Below, one piece after another: positions 18,147 through 27,158 of a DNA stretch of 64,000 nt. Source of the stretch: Tsuneonella dongtanensis (GTDB lineage: Bacteria > Pseudomonadota > Alphaproteobacteria > Sphingomonadales > Sphingomonadaceae). Under the pieces are notes generated by a model that did not search any database, had not been told where the DNA came from, and saw only the letters and a program-made list of their open reading frames with translations. Where the stretch lies: NCBI RefSeq assembly GCF_001698205.1, contig NZ_CP016591.1, positions 1,984,001 to 2,048,000 on the forward strand, read 5' to 3'. Every line of letters begins with the position of its first letter. The stretch's first letter is position 1. The position numbers and the translations under genes are program-made.

Positions 18147-19436
18147 ATGGCAAGCGCACCGGCGCAGGCGACCGCGCAGCGGGGAGTGACCGCGACGCTC
18201 TGGATCCTGCTGATCGTCTACATCTTCAATTTCATCGACCGCCAGATCGTCAACATTCTCGCCGAGCCCATCGCGAAGGACCTCGGCCTCAGCGACACCC
18301 AGATCGGATTGATGACGGGCCTTGCCTTTGCGCTGTTCTACACCGCGTTAGGCCTGCCAATCGCCAGATATTCGGACCGTCCGACGACGCACCGGCCCAA
18401 GCTGATTGCCATTGCCCTCGCGACCTGGTCGGCGATGACCGCGCTCTGCGGGCTGGCGCAGAACTTCGTTCAGTTGCTTCTTGCCCGCATAGGGGTGGGG
18501 GTGGGCGAAGCGGGATGCACCCCGCCGGCGCACTCGCTCATCGCGGACCTGGTTCCACCGGAACGACGTAGTTCAGCGCTGGCATTCTACGCCCTCGGAA
18601 TTCCCGTCGGGACGCTGCTCGGGATGCTGATCGGCGGGTTTCTCGCCGACTGGGTGGGATGGCGGCAGGCGTTTCTGTTCGTTGGCCTGCCCGGGGTCGC
18701 GATGGCGCTGGTGGTCTGGTTCCTTCTCAAGGAACCTCGCAGGAATCAAACCCTCGAAGCGCTTCGCGATCATGGCGCGCAGAACGTCATGCCGTTCTGG
18801 ACCGCCATACGATCGGTCATGGGATCGCGCGCCTTCGTTCTGCTGGTCTGTGCAGGCTCGGCAGCATCGTTTCTCGCCTACGGTAAGACGACCTGGACGA
18901 CGATCTTCTTTCAGCGCACTCACGGCATGAGCCCGGGAGAGGTTGGCTTCTGGTTCGGCGTCGTCAACGGCGTCGCGGGGATTGCGGGTACCTATCTCGG
19001 CGGATATCTCGCCGATCGATATGGCGCGGTGAATCGCAAATACGTCCTGACGGCTCCGGCAATCGGGATGGCGGTGGCGGCGCCGATTGCGTTCATGGCC
19101 TATCAGGCGACGAGCTGGCAGCTTGGGCTGACACTGCTGTTCCTACCGACACTGCTCAATTCGCTCTATTATGGGCCGACCTATTCTGCGGCGCAGGGGC
19201 TGGTCCCGATCCGCACCCGCGCCATAGCTGCGGCGGTGGTGCTCTTCTTCCAGAACCTCATCGGGCTCGGCCTCGGACCGCTCTTCTTCGGCATGCTGTC
19301 GGATTGGCTGCGGCCCGAATACGGTGAGGAGAGCGTGCGATACGTCCTCTACGGCGCGGCATTCCTGGGGCTGATACCCGCGTTCTTCTTCTGGCGTTGC
19401 AGCCTGCGGCTCAACGCCGAGCTGGACAAGGCTTAG
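18147..19436 (+). CDS. Spinster family MFS transporter
   Basis: This 429-residue 12-TM transporter begins its first helix with YIFNFIDRQIVNILAEPI, the pattern of the spinster-type MFS group common in alphaproteobacteria. The second block GVGVGEAGCTPPAHSLIADLVPPERR fits the same group. The substrate is unknown; related genes often lie in lipid or aromatic catabolism clusters, but none is adjacent here. ATG 18147 follows GAGAGGAAAAAGG. The 3' end overlaps the convergent gene by four bases. Confidence 0.92.
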   Translation: MASAPAQATAQRGVTATLWILLIVYIFNFIDRQIVNILAEPIAKDLGLSDTQIGLMTGLAFALFYTALGLPIARYSDRPTTHRPKLIAIALATWSAMTALCGLAQNFVQLLLARIGVGVGEAGCTPPAHSLIADLVPPERRSSALAFYALGIPVGTLLGMLIGGFLADWVGWRQAFLFVGLPGVAMALVVWFLLKEPRRNQTLEALRDHGAQNVMPFWTAIRSVMGSRAFVLLVCAGSAASFLAYGKTTWTTIFFQRTHGMSPGEVGFWFGVVNGVAGIAGTYLGGYLADRYGAVNRKYVLTAPAIGMAVAAPIAFMAYQATSWQLGLTLLFLPTLLNSLYYGPTYSAAQGLVPIRTRAIAAAVVLFFQNLIGLGLGPLFFGMLSDWLRPEYGEESVRYVLYGAAFLGLIPAFFFWRCSLRLNAELDKA

Positions 19437-19882
19437 CGCGCGGGCTGCAGTCGCGGGGGGCCGTCGGCCGGCGCAGGGATCGGGCGGAGGTCGTTTATGT
19501 CGTTTCGCATCTGCATGACGGCGCAGCCGTCGATCCGCTTGTCGACAGCGGCAATAAGGACCGGATTTTCGGAACTTGCCGGTTTGCGTTCCAGGCGAGG
19601 CTGATCCAATTCCTCGCGCACTTTCCGGATGCGGTCGGGACAGTCGCCTTCGGCCGTCGCGGGACGTCCGCGCAATGGCCCAATGGGTTGATCGATAGCG
19701 ATTGCGGCTACGGGGCAACCTTCGGGGTTGAAGACAGGAACCGAGCCTGTGCAGGGCCTGTACTCCAAAGGAAGCGGAGCCTCGACCGACCTGCCACTAT
19801 CGGGTGACGGTGCGGCTGAAATCGTGACGAGCGCGACAAAGGGCAATGATATCAGGCGCACGAGCGAGTCTCCCATGCGCAT
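19433..19882 (-). CDS. Secreted hypothetical protein
   Basis: This 149-residue protein of unrecognised family has an N-terminal hydrophobic stretch (LVRLISLPFVALVTISAA), a likely signal peptide. The mature part is proline-rich and has several cysteines (YRPCTGS, PEGCPV, GDCPDR, IDGCAV), so disulfides are plausible. It starts only 8 bases after the stop of the VWA gene on the same strand and is probably co-transcribed with it. ATG 19876 is an alternative start. Confidence 0.65.
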   Translation of the reverse strand: MRMGDSLVRLISLPFVALVTISAAPSPDSGRSVEAPLPLEYRPCTGSVPVFNPEGCPVAAIAIDQPIGPLRGRPATAEGDCPDRIRKVREELDQPRLERKPASSENPVLIAAVDKRIDGCAVMQMRNDINDLRPIPAPADGPPRLQPAR

Positions 19883-19890
19883 ATCATACC

Positions 19891-21084
19891 TTATCCCTGT
19901 TTGCGGCTCAACTCGCGCATGGCGTCGTCCAGCCCGTCGAGTGTGAGCGGGTACATCCGATCATTGAGAAGCTGGCGGACAAGCTTGGTCGACTGGGAAT
20001 AGCCCCACTGCTGCTCGGGCACCGGGTTAAGCCAGACGGTCGCCGGGTAGGTGTTGGTCACCCGCTGCAACCAGGTTGCGCCGGCTTCTTCGTTCATGTG
20101 CTCCACCGACCCGCCTGGATGGGTGATCTCGTAGGGGCTCATCGCCGCGTCGCCCACGAACACGATCTTGTAGTCGTGGCCGTATTTATGCAGCACGTCC
20201 CACGTTTTCGTACGCTCCGCCCAGCGACGTCGATTGTCCTTCCACACACCCTCGTAGAGGCAGTTATGGAAGTAGAAGAACTCGAGATTCTTGAATTCTG
20301 CCGTGGCAGCGCTGAACAGCTCCTCGACGAGCTTGATGAACGGATCCATCGATCCGCCGACGTCCAGGAATAGGAGCAGTTTGACAGCGTTGTGCCGCTC
20401 GGGGCGCATGTGAATATCGAGCCAGCCCTGTTTGGCGGTGCCCTCGATGGTCGCGTCGAGGTCGAGCTCGTCGGCCGCTCCCTCGCGTGCGAAGCGGCGG
20501 AGGCGTCGCAGCGCCATCTTGATGTTGCGGGTGCCGAGCTCACGCGTGTTGTCGAGGTTCTTGAACTCGCGCTTCTCCCAGACCTTGAGCGCCCGCTTGT
20601 GCTGACTTTCCCCGCCGATGCGCACGCCCTCCGGGTTGTAGCCGCCATTGCCGAAGGGCGACGTTCCCCCGGTACCGATCCACTTGTTTCCGCCCTCGTG
20701 GCGTTTCTGCTGTTCTTCGAGCCGCTGTTTGAGCGTCTCCATGATCTCGTCCCAAGACCCGAGGGACTTGATCGCTTCCATTTCCTCAGGCGTCAGAAAC
20801 TTTTCGGCTACCGCCTTCAGCCAGTCTTCCGGGATGGCCACTTGCTGCTGGCCGTAATCGGTCAGGATACCCTTGAAGACCTTCTGGAAGACCTGATCGA
20901 ACCGATCGATCAATCCCTCGTCCTTCACGAATGTCGCCCGACTGAGATAGTAGAAAGCTTCGGGCGTCTGTTCGATCACGTCTTTCTCGAGCGCTTCGAG
21001 AAGGGTCAGGTGCTCCTTGAAGCTGGCTGGAATGCCCGCTGCGCGCAGCTCGTCGACGAAGTTGAAGAACATGACCGGTTTCAT
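19891..21084 (-). CDS. VWA domain protein, CoxE-like
   Basis: This 397-residue protein has a C-terminal von Willebrand A domain of the CoxE type. The MIDAS metal site is DVGGSMD, near residue 247. The N-terminal half is helical and contains FKEHLTLLEALEKDV and a glycine-rich linker around IGTGGTSPFGNGG. CoxE-like VWA proteins act with MoxR AAA+ ATPases to assemble or activate metalloenzymes or complexes. The likely ATPase partner is at 23019-23870 on the same strand, with other genes between. The target is unknown. Confidence 0.88.
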   Translation of the reverse strand: MKPVMFFNFVDELRAAGIPASFKEHLTLLEALEKDVIEQTPEAFYYLSRATFVKDEGLIDRFDQVFQKVFKGILTDYGQQQVAIPEDWLKAVAEKFLTPEEMEAIKSLGSWDEIMETLKQRLEEQQKRHEGGNKWIGTGGTSPFGNGGYNPEGVRIGGESQHKRALKVWEKREFKNLDNTRELGTRNIKMALRRLRRFAREGAADELDLDATIEGTAKQGWLDIHMRPERHNAVKLLLFLDVGGSMDPFIKLVEELFSAATAEFKNLEFFYFHNCLYEGVWKDNRRRWAERTKTWDVLHKYGHDYKIVFVGDAAMSPYEITHPGGSVEHMNEEAGATWLQRVTNTYPATVWLNPVPEQQWGYSQSTKLVRQLLNDRMYPLTLDGLDDAMRELSRKQG

Positions 21085-21139
21085 ATCCGCACTTGATGTG
21101 ATGTGCCAGCGCGTTCGGATTGCGTTTTTGCTCGTGGGC

Positions 21140-21155
21140 TTAAACCTTCACTAAC
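21140..21155 (+). promoter_or_regulatory. CtrA-like site upstream of chemoreceptor gene
   Basis: TTAA-ACCTTCA-CTAAC matches the CtrA consensus TTAA-N7-TTAAC at 8 of 9 positions. It lies about 50 bases upstream of the chemoreceptor start at 21204, where a promoter is expected. CtrA activates motility and chemotaxis genes in many alphaproteobacteria. The role here is inferred. Confidence 0.4.
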
Positions 21156-21203
21156 CATGTGCGCCGTAATGCCCCCGGAGACGCGTTTGCGCACAGGGGG
21201 CAC

Positions 21204-22601
21204 ATGGAATACTCCGCCATCGAAATCGCTGCCGGTCACGGGATCGATCGCATTTCAGAAAGCTGCGGCGAAGTGACCGTGGGTTGCACCGATGTGGCCG
21301 GGATCATCGAATCGGTGATGCGGTCTTCCGAGCGTTTGCGGTCCGAACACTCGGCATTGCACGAGACGGTCGCGGCGCTGGAAACCGACCAGCTTCGCGT
21401 GGCCCAGGCCAGCGACGAGGCGCGCCTGTTGTCCGAACGGGCGATCGAGCGCCTGGGTGAGGGCTCTGCCCTGATCCAATCGTCGCTCGGTCAGATAACC
21501 GAGCTTCTCGAACTGGTGGAAACGCTGACCCAGCACGTCACCGGCTTTGCAGCAGCAATGGCCCAGGTCCGCTCGAGCGCGCAGGAAATCGACCAGATTG
21601 CGGAAACGACCAATATCTTGGCGCTGAATGCGACGATCGAAGCGATGCGCGCGGGCGATGCGGGGCGGACTTTCGCCGTGGTCGCGAACGAAGTGAAGAG
21701 CCTGGCGAGCAGCACGCGCCGCGCAACCGAAGAGATCGGCCGGACGATCGACACGCTTGGCAAGGAGGCCGACGAAGTCATCACGAAGATCGAACGGGGC
21801 GGCAAGGCGAGTGGCGAGGCCAAGCTTTCCGTTGGGCAGATCCAGCACACCATGCGCTCGGTCAACGAACTTATCGTCGAGGTCGATGGTCAGAACGACC
21901 AGATCACCCGCGCGACCGCGACGATCAGCAATCACGTGCACGCTGTTCAGGGCGTGCTCGAATCGTTCGACCGGGCAGCGATCGACAACGAGCAGAAGCT
22001 TGCGGGTGCCCACACGCGGATTGAGGACCTCGAACTCACCGCAAGCGGTATGTTCGACGAATTGGTCAAGGCAGGCCTCTCGCCGCAAGACAGTGCCATG
22101 GTGGATAAAGCCCAGACCTATGCGACGGAGATCGTCGCGCTGGCGGAGGCTGCAGTGGCCGAAGGGCGACTGCCGAGTTCCGCACTGTTCGACGAAGACT
22201 ACCGCGAGGTGCCGGGCAGCAACCCCAAGCGGTACCGCACGGCGCTTAGCGATTGGGCCGACAACCACTGGCGTCCCGTAAACGACCGGGTCGTTGCCGA
22301 GGGCGGACCGATCAAGATGTGCAGCCAGGCCGACATGCGCGGCTTCCTGCCAACCCACGTATCGGACCGCTCCCGTCAGCCGACCGGCGACCTAGCGCAC
22401 GACACGAAGTACTGCCGAAACGGCCGCATTCTTTTCGACCCGATCGATCGAAAGGCGAAGGCCAGCAACGCACCGTATATGATGGCGGTCTACAGGCAGG
22501 AGGGCGACGGCACGACCTATGAAATCGTCCGCAATGTCTACGTGCCGTTGGTGATCAACGGTCGTCGCTGGGGGGATTTCGAACTCGCTTACGTGCTCTG
22601 A
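21204..22601 (+). CDS. Soluble methyl-accepting chemotaxis protein with C-terminal sensor domain
   Basis: This 465-residue chemoreceptor has no membrane segment. The signalling hairpin tip is at about residues 128-168 (EIDQIAETTNILALNATIEA, then AGDAGRTFAVVANEVKSLA), where CheA and CheW dock. The C-terminal third (about 325-465) carries YREVPGSNPKRYRT, GFLPTH, CRNGRILFD and NGRRWGDFELAY. This recalls the Cache/PAS-like module found at the end of many alphaproteobacterial receptors. Signalling part first and sensor last is the reverse of membrane receptors. ATG 21204 follows CAGGGGGC. The 3' end overlaps the PilZ gene by 13 bases. Confidence 0.9.
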   Translation: MEYSAIEIAAGHGIDRISESCGEVTVGCTDVAGIIESVMRSSERLRSEHSALHETVAALETDQLRVAQASDEARLLSERAIERLGEGSALIQSSLGQITELLELVETLTQHVTGFAAAMAQVRSSAQEIDQIAETTNILALNATIEAMRAGDAGRTFAVVANEVKSLASSTRRATEEIGRTIDTLGKEADEVITKIERGGKASGEAKLSVGQIQHTMRSVNELIVEVDGQNDQITRATATISNHVHAVQGVLESFDRAAIDNEQKLAGAHTRIEDLELTASGMFDELVKAGLSPQDSAMVDKAQTYATEIVALAEAAVAEGRLPSSALFDEDYREVPGSNPKRYRTALSDWADNHWRPVNDRVVAEGGPIKMCSQADMRGFLPTHVSDRSRQPTGDLAHDTKYCRNGRILFDPIDRKAKASNAPYMMAVYRQEGDGTTYEIVRNVYVPLVINGRRWGDFELAYVL

Positions 22602-22891
22602 CGCGAGAGCCTCAGCCGGATGTGGTCAAAGGTCGGCCCATATAGCCGGTGCTCGAACTCAACCCCGACGTATCCGTCTTCCTGCCAGCGAACCGTAGCC
22701 GGGAAGGGGCCGAGCGTCTCGATCCTCAGGCTGATTTGCATGTCCGGCAGCAGGCTGGAAAACTTATCGTAGAAGCGGCAGCCCGTTTCGGACAGGTCCT
22801 TGATGGGGACTTCGCGCTTGCCGCCCGAACTCGTCCGGTAATAACCCCAGACATCCAGCGGGTGTCGTTGTTCGCTGCGCTCGTCCGCCAC
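22589..22891 (-). CDS. PilZ domain c-di-GMP-binding protein
   Basis: This PilZ protein has about 100 residues, with R5-S-E-Q-R9 and D32-L-S-E-T-G37 intact. The barrel continues through VRWQEDGYVGVEFEHRLYG. Start choice: the GTG at 22903 directly abuts the GGAGGA ribosome binding site, so the in-frame GTG at 22891, 12 bases after it, is preferred. The gene converges on and overlaps the chemoreceptor gene by 13 bases, which ties a c-di-GMP receptor physically to chemotaxis. Confidence 0.85.
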   Translation of the reverse strand: MADERSEQRHPLDVWGYYRTSSGGKREVPIKDLSETGCRFYDKFSSLLPDMQISLRIETLGPFPATVRWQEDGYVGVEFEHRLYGPTFDHIRLRLSRQST

Positions 22892-23018
22892 TGGAGCTGT
22901 CACTCCTCCGTTCAGATTATGCGAAGCTTAACCCGTCCTTGCGAGAGAGCAAACCCTGCGCAGGCACAGTGCTATCAACCCTGACGGGCCGACTTTCTGG
23001 GTACGACCAGATCGTCGC

Positions 23019-23870
23019 TCAGGCGCCTTGCCGCCGCGCCATGAAGGCGAGCCGTTCGAACAACATCACATCCTGCTCGTTCTTGAGCAGCGCGCCGTGG
23101 AGGGGAGGGATGGCCTTCGTCGGGTCCTTGGATTGGAGCACGTCGAGCGGCATATCTTCGTTCAGCAAGAGTTTGAGCCAGTCGAGCAGCTCGCTCGTCG
23201 AGGGCTTCTTCTTGAGGCCAGGGACCTCGCGAATCTCGTAGAACACGTCCATCGCCTTGGTCACGAGCATCTTCTGGATCCCCGGATAGTGGACCTCGAT
23301 TATCTCGCGCATCGTGTCCCGATCGGGGAACTTGATGTAGTGGAAAAAGCAGCGGCGCAGGAAGGCGTCGGGCAGTTCCTTCTCGTTGTTCGAGGTGATC
23401 ACGACGATGGGCCGCTCCTTGGCCTCGATCGTCTCCTGCGTCTCGTAAACGTCGAAACGCATGCGATCGAGCTCCTGCAAGAGGTCGTTCGGGAACTCGA
23501 TATCGGCCTTGTCGATCTCGTCGATCAGGAGAACAGGAAGTTGGGGCGAAGTGAACGCCTCCCACAACTTGCCGCGCTTGATGTAGTTGCGGATGTCGTG
23601 GACGCGCTCTTCACCGAGCTGGCCGTCGCGCAGGCGAGCGACCGCGTCATACTCGTAGAGACCCTGATGAGCCTTCGTCGTCGACTTGACGTTCCATTCG
23701 ATCAACGGCGCGTCGATAGCCTTGGCAATTTCGTAGGCGAGGACGGTCTTGCCTGTTCCCGGCTCACCCTTGACCAGCAGCGGCCTGCGCAAGGTGACGG
23801 CCGCATTGACCGCGACCTTGAGATCTTCCGTCGCGATATAGCTGCTCGTGCCTTCGAAGCGATCGACCAT
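23019..23870 (-). CDS. MoxR-type AAA+ ATPase
   Basis: This 283-residue AAA+ ATPase has Walker A GEPGTGKT (residues 35-42), Walker B LLIDEID (114-120) and sensor 1 in PIVVITSNN. It belongs to the MoxR subgroup that works with CoxE-like VWA proteins as a chaperone for metal-cofactor insertion or complex activation. The partner VWA gene lies at 19891-21084, and a PilZ and a chemoreceptor gene separate them here. ATG 23870 was chosen; the extension upstream to 24053 is antisense-like serine-rich sequence. Confidence 0.92.
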   Translation of the reverse strand: MVDRFEGTSSYIATEDLKVAVNAAVTLRRPLLVKGEPGTGKTVLAYEIAKAIDAPLIEWNVKSTTKAHQGLYEYDAVARLRDGQLGEERVHDIRNYIKRGKLWEAFTSPQLPVLLIDEIDKADIEFPNDLLQELDRMRFDVYETQETIEAKERPIVVITSNNEKELPDAFLRRCFFHYIKFPDRDTMREIIEVHYPGIQKMLVTKAMDVFYEIREVPGLKKKPSTSELLDWLKLLLNEDMPLDVLQSKDPTKAIPPLHGALLKNEQDVMLFERLAFMARRQGA

Positions 23871-23931
23871 ACCCGTTCCTCTATGCAACTTTACGGGAGC
23901 GTTAAGCGGCGCGGACGCGGAGTGCAATACG

Positions 23932-25908
23932 CTAGGCGTCGATGAGCTCGCGATCGAGGTCACCGGCATGGTTCTGGATGAAGTTGAACCGGTGCTCGGG
24001 GTTCCGGCCCATGAGCTGGTCGACAAGCTCCTTGATCGCGTGCCGCTGCTCATGCTCGGGGGGCAGCGTTATCCGTATGAGGCTTCGCGATGCGGGGTTC
24101 ATAGTCGTTTCCCGCAACTGCTGCGGGTTCATCTCCCCGAGGCCCTTGAACCTGCCGACTTCCACTTTCCGGCCCTTGAAGACTGTTGCCTCCAGTTCCG
24201 CGCGGTGCGCGTCGTCGCGGGCGTATGCGCTCTCCTTGCCAGCGGTCAGGCGGTAGAGCGGAGGCTGGGCGAGAAACAGATGACCGCGACGGACAATGTC
24301 GGGCATTTCTTGGAAGAAGAACGTCATCAGCAGCGTCGCGATGTGGGCTCCGTCGACGTCGGCGTCCGTCATGATTACGATGCGGTCGTAACGCAGGCTG
24401 TCCGCATTGCAGTCCTTGCGCGTGCCACAGCCCAGTGCGAGGGCGAGATCGGCAATCTCCTGGTTGGCGCGGATCTTGTCGGCGCTTGCGCTTGCAACGT
24501 TGAGGATCTTGCCGCGGATCGGGAGGATCGCTTGCGTCTTCCGATCGCGTGCCTGCTTTGCGCTGCCTCCCGCGCTATCGCCCTCGACGATAAACAGCTC
24601 CGTTTCGCCGTCGCCTTCTCCGGTGCAATCGGTCAGCTTGCCGGGAAGCCGGACTTTCTTGGCGTTGGTCGCGGTCTTGCGCTTGATCTCGCGCTCCGCC
24701 TTCCGCTTGAGCCGCTCGTCCATTCGATCGACGACCGCGGCCAAAAGCGCGCGACCACGCTCCATGTTGTCAGCCAGAAAATGGTCGAAGTGGTCGCGTA
24801 CCGCATTTTCGACAAGGCGCGCCGCCTCGGGAGATGTGAGCCTGTCCTTGGTCTGGGACTGGAACTGCGGATCGCGGATGAAGACGCTGAGCATGACTTC
24901 GGAGCCTGTCATGACGTCGTCGGCCGAGATGTCCTTGGCCTTCTTCTGCCCGACGAGCTCGCCGAACGCGCGGATCCCCTTCGTCAGTGCGGCACGCAGC
25001 CCTTGCTCGTGCGTCCCCCCGTCGGGCGTGGGCACCGTGTTGCAGTACCAGCTAAAGGCACCGTCGGACCACAGCGGCCAAGCGATCGCCCATTCGACGC
25101 GGCCTTGGTCCTCGGGGAAATCCTGGCGCCCAGTGAAGGGCTGCGTGGTTACGCACTCCCGACCGCCGACCTGCTCCGCGAGGTGGTCGGCCAGGCCGCC
25201 CGGAAACTGAAATACCGCTTCGGCAGGCACATCATCGGCAACCAGCGACGACACGCATTTCCACCGGATCTCTACACCGGCGTAGAGATAGGCTTTGGAT
25301 CGGGCGAGCTTGAACAGGCGCTTGGCGCTGAATTGACGGTCGCCGAAGATCTCGGGGTCGGGATGGAAGGTGACCGTCGTGCCGCGGCGGTTCGGGGTCG
25401 GGCCAAGCTTGCGAATGGGCCCCGTCGGATTTCCCTTCGAGAACTCCTGCGCGAAAAGCTCCTTGTTGCGCGCAACCTCGACGCGGGTGAGATCGCTCAG
25501 CGCGTTGACGACGGATACCCCGACGCCGTGGAGGCCGCCGCTGGTCGCGTAGGCCTTGCCCGAGAACTTGCCCCCCGAGTGCAGCGTGGTGAGGATAACC
25601 TCAAGCGTAGACTTCCCGGGGAACTTCGGGTGCTCGTCGACCGGGATGCCGCGGCCATTGTCCGAAATCGTCAGCGTGTTGTTCTCGCCCAGCTCAACCT
25701 CGATGCGGTTGGCGTGGCCGGCGACCGCTTCGTCCATCGCATTGTCGAGGACTTCGGCGGCCAGATGATGGAGCGCGCGATCGTCGGTGCCGCCGATGTA
25801 CATGCCGGGGCGGCGGCGGACCGGCTCAAGTCCCTCGAGAACTTCGATCGAGGAAGCGTCGTAAGTGCCGGTCGTAGCGGCGGGATTGGCAAACAGGTCG
25901 TCGGACAT
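23932..25908 (-). CDS. parE: DNA topoisomerase IV subunit B
   Basis: This 658-residue GHKL ATPase subunit is needed with ParC to decatenate chromosomes. The N-terminal ATP site shows EVLDNAMDEAVAG (Asn/Glu), DNGRGIP and LHGVGVSVVNALS. The TOPRIM domain carries ELFIVEGDSAGGSAKQARD and later MTDADVDGAHI. The QTK-like loop and the C-terminal GLGEMNPQQLRETTMNP block are standard. Length (658 against about 800 for GyrB), with no long insert, supports ParE over GyrB. Confidence 0.95.
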   Translation of the reverse strand: MSDDLFANPAATTGTYDASSIEVLEGLEPVRRRPGMYIGGTDDRALHHLAAEVLDNAMDEAVAGHANRIEVELGENNTLTISDNGRGIPVDEHPKFPGKSTLEVILTTLHSGGKFSGKAYATSGGLHGVGVSVVNALSDLTRVEVARNKELFAQEFSKGNPTGPIRKLGPTPNRRGTTVTFHPDPEIFGDRQFSAKRLFKLARSKAYLYAGVEIRWKCVSSLVADDVPAEAVFQFPGGLADHLAEQVGGRECVTTQPFTGRQDFPEDQGRVEWAIAWPLWSDGAFSWYCNTVPTPDGGTHEQGLRAALTKGIRAFGELVGQKKAKDISADDVMTGSEVMLSVFIRDPQFQSQTKDRLTSPEAARLVENAVRDHFDHFLADNMERGRALLAAVVDRMDERLKRKAEREIKRKTATNAKKVRLPGKLTDCTGEGDGETELFIVEGDSAGGSAKQARDRKTQAILPIRGKILNVASASADKIRANQEIADLALALGCGTRKDCNADSLRYDRIVIMTDADVDGAHIATLLMTFFFQEMPDIVRRGHLFLAQPPLYRLTAGKESAYARDDAHRAELEATVFKGRKVEVGRFKGLGEMNPQQLRETTMNPASRSLIRITLPPEHEQRHAIKELVDQLMGRNPEHRFNFIQNHAGDLDRELIDA

Positions 25909-25964
25909 GAATACGGCTATAGGCCCCGCTTCCGCGGACCTTCAACTGGCGTATGGAGTTATCG

Positions 25965-27131
25965 TCAGCCGCCGAATTTGGCCGGCGCCGGGTCGATGAT
26001 CGTCACGGTGCCGTCGCGCACTTCGCGCACTTCCATCGCCCTTTCGACGACACCCGAACGGGTGAAGCGAAATGCCCCGTCGAGCCCGAGGAACCCGCCT
26101 TCGTCCCGGAGTCGGGACACCGGAAAGGTGCGACCCGGACGCCAGTCGCGAGCGATCCGCAACGCGAGGAGAACGGAATCATATCCCAGGGTGGAAACAC
26201 GGTAAGGCTGCGCACCGAAACGCGCCCTGTAGCTATCCGAGAACCGCTTGAAGCGCGCATCCGACATCGCTGAGAACCATGCGCCGCGCAGCGACGGCGT
26301 GCGCGTCACATCGCTTTCCCCGCTCCAAAGCTCGGTGCCCAGGATCTGCGTTGAGCCAGTGCCGCGAGGCCGTAGGACTGCCGCGGCTTGTCCGGCGAGC
26401 CGAGAACCGTCGGCAATCAGGACGGTGTCGAATCCGCCCTTCTGCTGCAACCTGGTTGCTGAACTCACGATCGAGGTATTGCCGCGGGCGAAGGTCTCGA
26501 TTCCCGCCAGCGTCCCTCCAGACGAAGCAACCGCCGTGCGAAAGGCCGCAGCAGCCCGCTGACCGTATTCCCCGTCGGGCACGATCGCCGCAAAACGGCT
26601 CGAACCTCTGCCGCGAGCAAACGCGACAGTGCGGGCAACCGATTCGTCCGGTGATTGGCCCATGACGAAGACGTCAGGCCCTGCCACCCCGGTGTCGTTG
26701 GAAAAAGTGATCAGCGGAACGTTCGCCGGACGAGCTTCGGCGAGGACCTGGGCGACATCCTCGGAAAGAAGGGGGCCGAGAATCAGCTTGTTGCCATCGG
26801 CAACGGCCCGCTGTGCAGCGTTTCGTGCACCCGCAGTCGTGTCGTAGGTCGTGATCCGGAGATTGTCCGCGTTGGTATCGAGCAAGGCCATCGTAGTGGC
26901 GTTGGCGATCGACTGGCCGACTGCGCCGTTGCCGCCCGACATTGGTACGAGAAGGGCCACGCGGTGCCGCGCATCGTCTGTCGGCAGCGCGGAAGAGGAC
27001 GTCGGGGTGGGTGTTGGCGCAGGTGCCGGGCCGGTTGTCGCAGGACCCCCGGGAATGATCTTGCACCCCGCCAGAAGGAGCGCGGCGCCGGCCACTATGA
27101 GTTTCCGCCGATCGAACCTGTCGATGTTCAT
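25965..27131 (-). CDS. Penicillin-binding protein activator-like lipoprotein
   Basis: This 388-residue lipoprotein has lipobox LAGC with Cys23, then a Pro/Thr linker (PAPAPTPTPTSSS). The body is a periplasmic-binding-protein fold: RHRVALLVPMSGGNGAVGQSI, LILGPLLSEDVAQVLAEA, VPLITFSNDTGVAGPDVF. This matches the LpoA/PBP-activator and ligand-binding receptor group. LpoA activates PBP1A in gammaproteobacteria, but a role in this lineage is not shown. It is divergent from rsmI, an arrangement seen in many proteobacteria. Confidence 0.85.
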   Translation of the reverse strand: MNIDRFDRRKLIVAGAALLLAGCKIIPGGPATTGPAPAPTPTPTSSSALPTDDARHRVALLVPMSGGNGAVGQSIANATTMALLDTNADNLRITTYDTTAGARNAAQRAVADGNKLILGPLLSEDVAQVLAEARPANVPLITFSNDTGVAGPDVFVMGQSPDESVARTVAFARGRGSSRFAAIVPDGEYGQRAAAAFRTAVASSGGTLAGIETFARGNTSIVSSATRLQQKGGFDTVLIADGSRLAGQAAAVLRPRGTGSTQILGTELWSGESDVTRTPSLRGAWFSAMSDARFKRFSDSYRARFGAQPYRVSTLGYDSVLLALRIARDWRPGRTFPVSRLRDEGGFLGLDGAFRFTRSGVVERAMEVREVRDGTVTIIDPAPAKFGG

Positions 27132-27158
27132 GCTTGCCGCTCCCCGCGTCACTGGTCC

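Noticed and set aside
23848-26205. 785-codon plus-strand frame antisense to parE
   Set aside because: The longest shadow in the window, but parE on the minus strand has every expected motif, and the frame crosses three gene boundaries.
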